This document shows, piece by piece, positions 60,853 to 64,000 of a DNA stretch of 64,000 nucleotides (its first letter is position 1; every line of letters begins with the position of its first letter). The DNA lies in NCBI GenBank assembly GCA_914767715.1, contig OU612073.1, positions 17,360,001 through 17,424,000 of the forward strand, given 5' to 3'. This DNA comes from Membranipora membranacea. Lineage: Eukaryota; Bryozoa; Gymnolaemata; Cheilostomatida; Membraniporidae. The notes under the pieces were generated by a model that was not told where the DNA came from, ran no database searches, and worked only from the letters and a program-made list of their open reading frames with translations. A program made the translations under genes and the position numbers.

Positions 60853-62838
60853 CTTAAATAGAATTAAATAAAATAAATTAAGTCATTGATTCGAGAGAGA
60901 GTAGTTTAGTTTCATCGTCTTAAATGGTTTACAGACCTTAGGCAATGTTGAGTAGTTTCCCTACATTCTGAGTTGTCCCCCCCCCCTCTACTCATAACCT
61001 GCGGTTGATCATTTGTGAGCCATTATTTACAATTCAATCAACAACTTGGTGATCTTGTGTCAAGAGTAAAATAATATATAATAATTACAATAATAATATA
61101 ATATATAATAAGAACACAAATCACAATAGAGACAGCAGAACAAAGAAATCATCAATAGGTGAGAAATATGCTATCAAATTATTTTTACCATGGCTATTTA
61201 TATATCTCTGACTCTCTGTTTAACAACCAGCTATCACACCTCAGAGCTCCTGAATGCACTAACATTCATGTAAAAAAATATACTTGGTAAAGATGCTGGA
61301 CGGCAATCAAATATTGTGAAGGAGAGCTGCCCACTCCATATCCCCCCATAGGTGAAACACTTACATAATACACAAAGAGAAACCCCCTACCCCCCACAGT
61401 TTGGCATCAGGTCTCACATATACTAATCAGCACCATCTTAAAGAGCCAAACATGCTTCTTTTGTTTATTACAAGTGATTGACGTCATCATAGATTTGATC
61501 AGTGTTAGCATTTTTTATCACTTTTGATAAGAGGATCAAGCACCCATCAGGGGGTATTTCAGTAACAATATACACTAGCTAGACTGTGTGCCATATCTTC
61601 TACTGTATTGTTAATTAGTAGCCCCCAACTCTACCTCCATGATATTAAATCAATTGGGAGTCACGCTTACATCTAGTGCTGTGCCACTTGATGCTTTGAC
61701 GCCTACCTATAGATAAATAAGTCATAAGTTCTAGTGCTGCACCACAATGTGCTTAGATGACTTTCCACCGACCATAATAAGAAACTAGTACTACAGTAGT
61801 TAAAGCAATCTAACTGTGTTGTGATTGCTGGGAGCGACATTTCATTATCAACCACTTTACCACTGTTGGGAGCTTGTACTACAGAGATTATGAGAGATTA
61901 ATCAACCTTTTCATGGAAATATTGTGAACAGAATGAGTACCCCCAAGGACTAGCCCCCCCCCCCCTACCTTTATTGAATGAAGTGTTTATGTGGGAAAGT
62001 GGTGTGCCATCACAACAGCAAGTCAACTCCCTCTTTTTCGTGGTCCAAGTGCTTAGATGGCTGCAATGCTAGTTAGTGGCATTGCATTTTCAAACACTCA
62101 TGAGTGATGCCAATATCTAGGAATTGCAGCCGTTGAGCACTTAGACTATCTTTTTTTGTCAAAACTCATGCTGCCGACTTCACTTCCAAACTGAACAGGT
62201 GACTCCAGTTACCAAATGCAAAAACATTAAGTTCGTGAGACACGCATTGCAAGTTGATTTATAGTTCGGAGCCCAACTTTTGCATCTTTTGAGGAATATG
62301 TACTTTAGCTGTTTGCAAGAGTTTTTTTAAATTGATTCCAAAAGTTTTGAATAAATTATTTGTCCATAAGTGCGTTCTGATTTTGATCCATTTTACCAGC
62401 ACAATAATAGCTTGAATTTTCTATTTGTGTTGCTTGGCAATTCTACATTGCATAGTCAGGCTTTATTGCTCTAGCGACAAATACTTTTTCTTTCGAACAG
62501 CATATATGAAAAGATAATTAGCAGAAACTTCATTAGGCATGACATTGAAATGGCTTAAACACAGATTAGACATAAAACTAAGACAGATTAGTGATCCTTA
62601 TTTGCCATTGTTAGTCGACAGCCTGCCCAGGCAAAGTCATTGTGCTATTGTCGATGCAGAATACTCGGCACTCCTAGAAAACTTGTTCTTTTAATCGATT
62701 TAGCATGTGCACTTCAGAGAGACATAATACTCTAACAGAAGGGCAATCAAATTCAAGTCAAATCCTCTACAGAATTTCTAGAATGTCAATGTCAATCAGA
62801 TTATTGTATGAGTATTTGTAGCCAAGTATTTATATCTG
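60853..62838. other. Upstream region of fucosyltransferase copy 2 and unique DNA to the lectin gene
   Basis: 60853-62157 repeats 52971-54275. From 62158 the DNA is unique and AT-rich and should include the 3' UTR of the minus-strand lectin gene. No other gene seen. Confidence 0.4.
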
Positions 62839-63831
62839 TTACACTTCGCTTTCACAAACAAAGCGATTGTGATAGTTGCAATTATATGGATGCCAGTATT
62901 GGGAATCAGAGTAAGCACATAGACCAGTGCTGTTACTTGGGGGCTGATCTGGTGTCCATCTGTCGATTCCGGGAAACTGATAGCCAGTCGCTATCCCAGC
63001 CCATCTCCATGCATCATCAGTTCCACTCAATCCAATCCATAAATAATTACCCCATCCTAAAAAAGGTTGTAATAATCGGGGATGAATGTTCAGATTTCAA
63101 CAAACGAGCTGAAAGAGAAGTGCCATATATCAGGGAAAAACACAGTTTCTCTGTATTGTGGAAATATCTGTCAACAGATTTCTAGTCACTAAGCATATTG
63201 AAATTGAAATGATAATTATTATTATTCTCTGATTCCGATTCTTATTAATAAGATGCTGGGTTGGGGTCTGAGATTGGTCGACAGATGTCTAGTCATCAGG
63301 TTCTTGTTTGTTTGATTTTCTAAATGGTAATCCTAAACAACCAACAGACGTAAGTAACAGGACAAAAGAATTAGTTCCCTTAACTCACTTTTACTGTAAG
63401 TTGCATACCACTCTGCTGCTTGGTATGTTCGAAATGTCACCAGATGTTCTCCAGCATCTTCACAGTAGTCTTTTGCGTCATTCCAAATTTTTTGCCTGCT
63501 CACTAACCTGAGGCAAGTCTGTGATGCGGGACTTAGGACATATCTCGAATCGGGACATGTCTTTGGTCCTGCAGGCTCCCCAAATTCACCAGATACTAGA
63601 AAATGATGACAGCGAAGGGAGAAAATTCAATGTATGAATTAGGTTCATGCTCATCATGAATTATTCGATGCTATACACTGAGGGAAGACCATTATCACCT
63701 ACTCTCCCCATGCTCATAATTATTGGTCCAACAGAGATTATGGTGATTTAACAATACAAATGACTATTCGACTCACATTGTTGTAACGATGCAAACATCA
63801 TTGCTCCTACGTTACTCAGTCTTATACACAT
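62839..63831 (-). CDS. Small C-type lectin-domain protein
   Basis: Three exons on the complement: 63831-63777, 63595-63395 and 63056-62839, phases 1 and 1, 474 nt, 157 residues. Exon 1 gives MCIRLSNVGAMMFASLQQ, a short hydrophobic N-terminus that may be a weak signal peptide; this exon is the least certain part. Exons 2-3 form one C-type lectin domain: CPDSRYVLSPASQTCLRL, WNDAKDYCEDAGEHLVTF, NYLWIGLSG, then LCAYS, YNCNYHNRFVCE with the expected disulfide cysteines. The usual Ca/sugar motifs (EPN or QPD, and WND) are not present; the region reads DQPPSNS and YWHPYNC. So classical Ca-dependent sugar binding is doubtful. Probably secreted; recognition or immunity roles are typical of the family but not shown. 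Confidence 0.78.
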
Positions 63832-63858
63832 AATGCTGATATACAGGAAGCTTCCGCG

Positions 63859-63898
63859 TTAAGGTTAAGGTTAAGGTTAAGGTTAAGGTTAAGGTTAA
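63859..63898 (+). repeat. (TTAAGG)n microsatellite
   Basis: Between six and seven exact tandem copies of a 6-bp unit, just upstream of the lectin start on its strand. Confidence 0.95.
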
Positions 63899-64000
63899 GC
63901 ACAATGCAATTGTATTGATTAATTTTGCCTCTCAAAGACTCAGGACAGGATATTAAAGATCAATAGATATAATATGATGTCAGAGGAAATATAACCTGGA

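Larger units (their letters stand above)
54276..62157. repeat. Tandem duplication, unit 2 (7882 bp)
   Basis: Second direct copy of 46394-54275, practically identical including introns, microsatellite length, C-runs and palindrome. At its right end the sequence departs from unit 1 after TTTTTTTGT into unique DNA that leads to the lectin gene. Confidence 0.97.

Noticed and set aside
63859-63898. Telomeric repeat or interstitial telomere
   Set aside because: The TTAAGG unit is not a telomere repeat known to me for animals and the tract is only about 40 bp.
1-64000. CRISPR arrays, operons, riboswitches, rRNA genes
   Set aside because: None seen; the window is intron-rich animal nuclear DNA.

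Overview
This is a nuclear stretch of an invertebrate animal genome. Coding sequence is split by GT-AG introns of about 0.2-3.7 kb, intergenic DNA is AT-rich, and small non-autonomous repeats are common. An innexin argues against vertebrates and echinoderms. Lophotrochozoan or cnidarian-grade animals fit best, but the sequence alone does not settle the phylum. All gene models below come from reading splice sites and frame continuity by eye; homology calls rest on recalled family motifs, not on database searches.

Layout. 1-1655 (+): 3' half of an innexin gap-junction gene. 2539-3647 (-): a three-exon gene for a small secreted protein with an antistasin-like cysteine cluster and a WAP domain. 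5832-26919 (+): complete XRN1, the cytoplasmic 5'-3' mRNA exoribonuclease, 30 coding exons and 1852 residues. XRN1 carries guests. Intron 1 holds a 2.86-kb DNA transposon with 38-bp terminal inverted repeats and an apparently intact two-exon transposase-like gene of the DNCxGQNKN type. Intron 28 holds an intact YqaJ-type exonuclease reading frame whose splice acceptors are in frame with the upstream XRN1 exon. Introns 20 and 29 hold MITE-like inverted repeats. 27848-28759 (-): an unrecognised 303-residue open frame. 30711-46536 (-): a 23-exon gene for a NEK8/NEK9-type kinase with RCC1 repeats and a coiled-coil tail. Its N-terminus carries a region resembling DUF4347, ahead of the kinase, which I do not know from the vertebrate proteins.

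46394-62157 is a near-perfect tandem duplication with a 7882-bp period. Each unit carries a two-exon GT11 alpha-1,2-fucosyltransferase gene (-), a 208-bp near-perfect palindrome, and the first part of NEK exon 1 with its upstream DNA. The duplicated NEK start region therefore lies upstream of one fucosyltransferase copy on the same strand. 62839-63831 (-): a small C-type lectin gene, followed by a (TTAAGG)n microsatellite.

The genes do not form one pathway. XRN1 is mRNA decay, the NEK protein is probably ciliary or mitotic signalling, and the fucosyltransferases, WAP protein and lectin belong to the secretory and glycan-recognition repertoire. The most unusual items are the novel-looking transposon, the YqaJ exon embedded in XRN1, the DUF4347-like/NEK/RCC1 architecture, and the recent tandem duplication.
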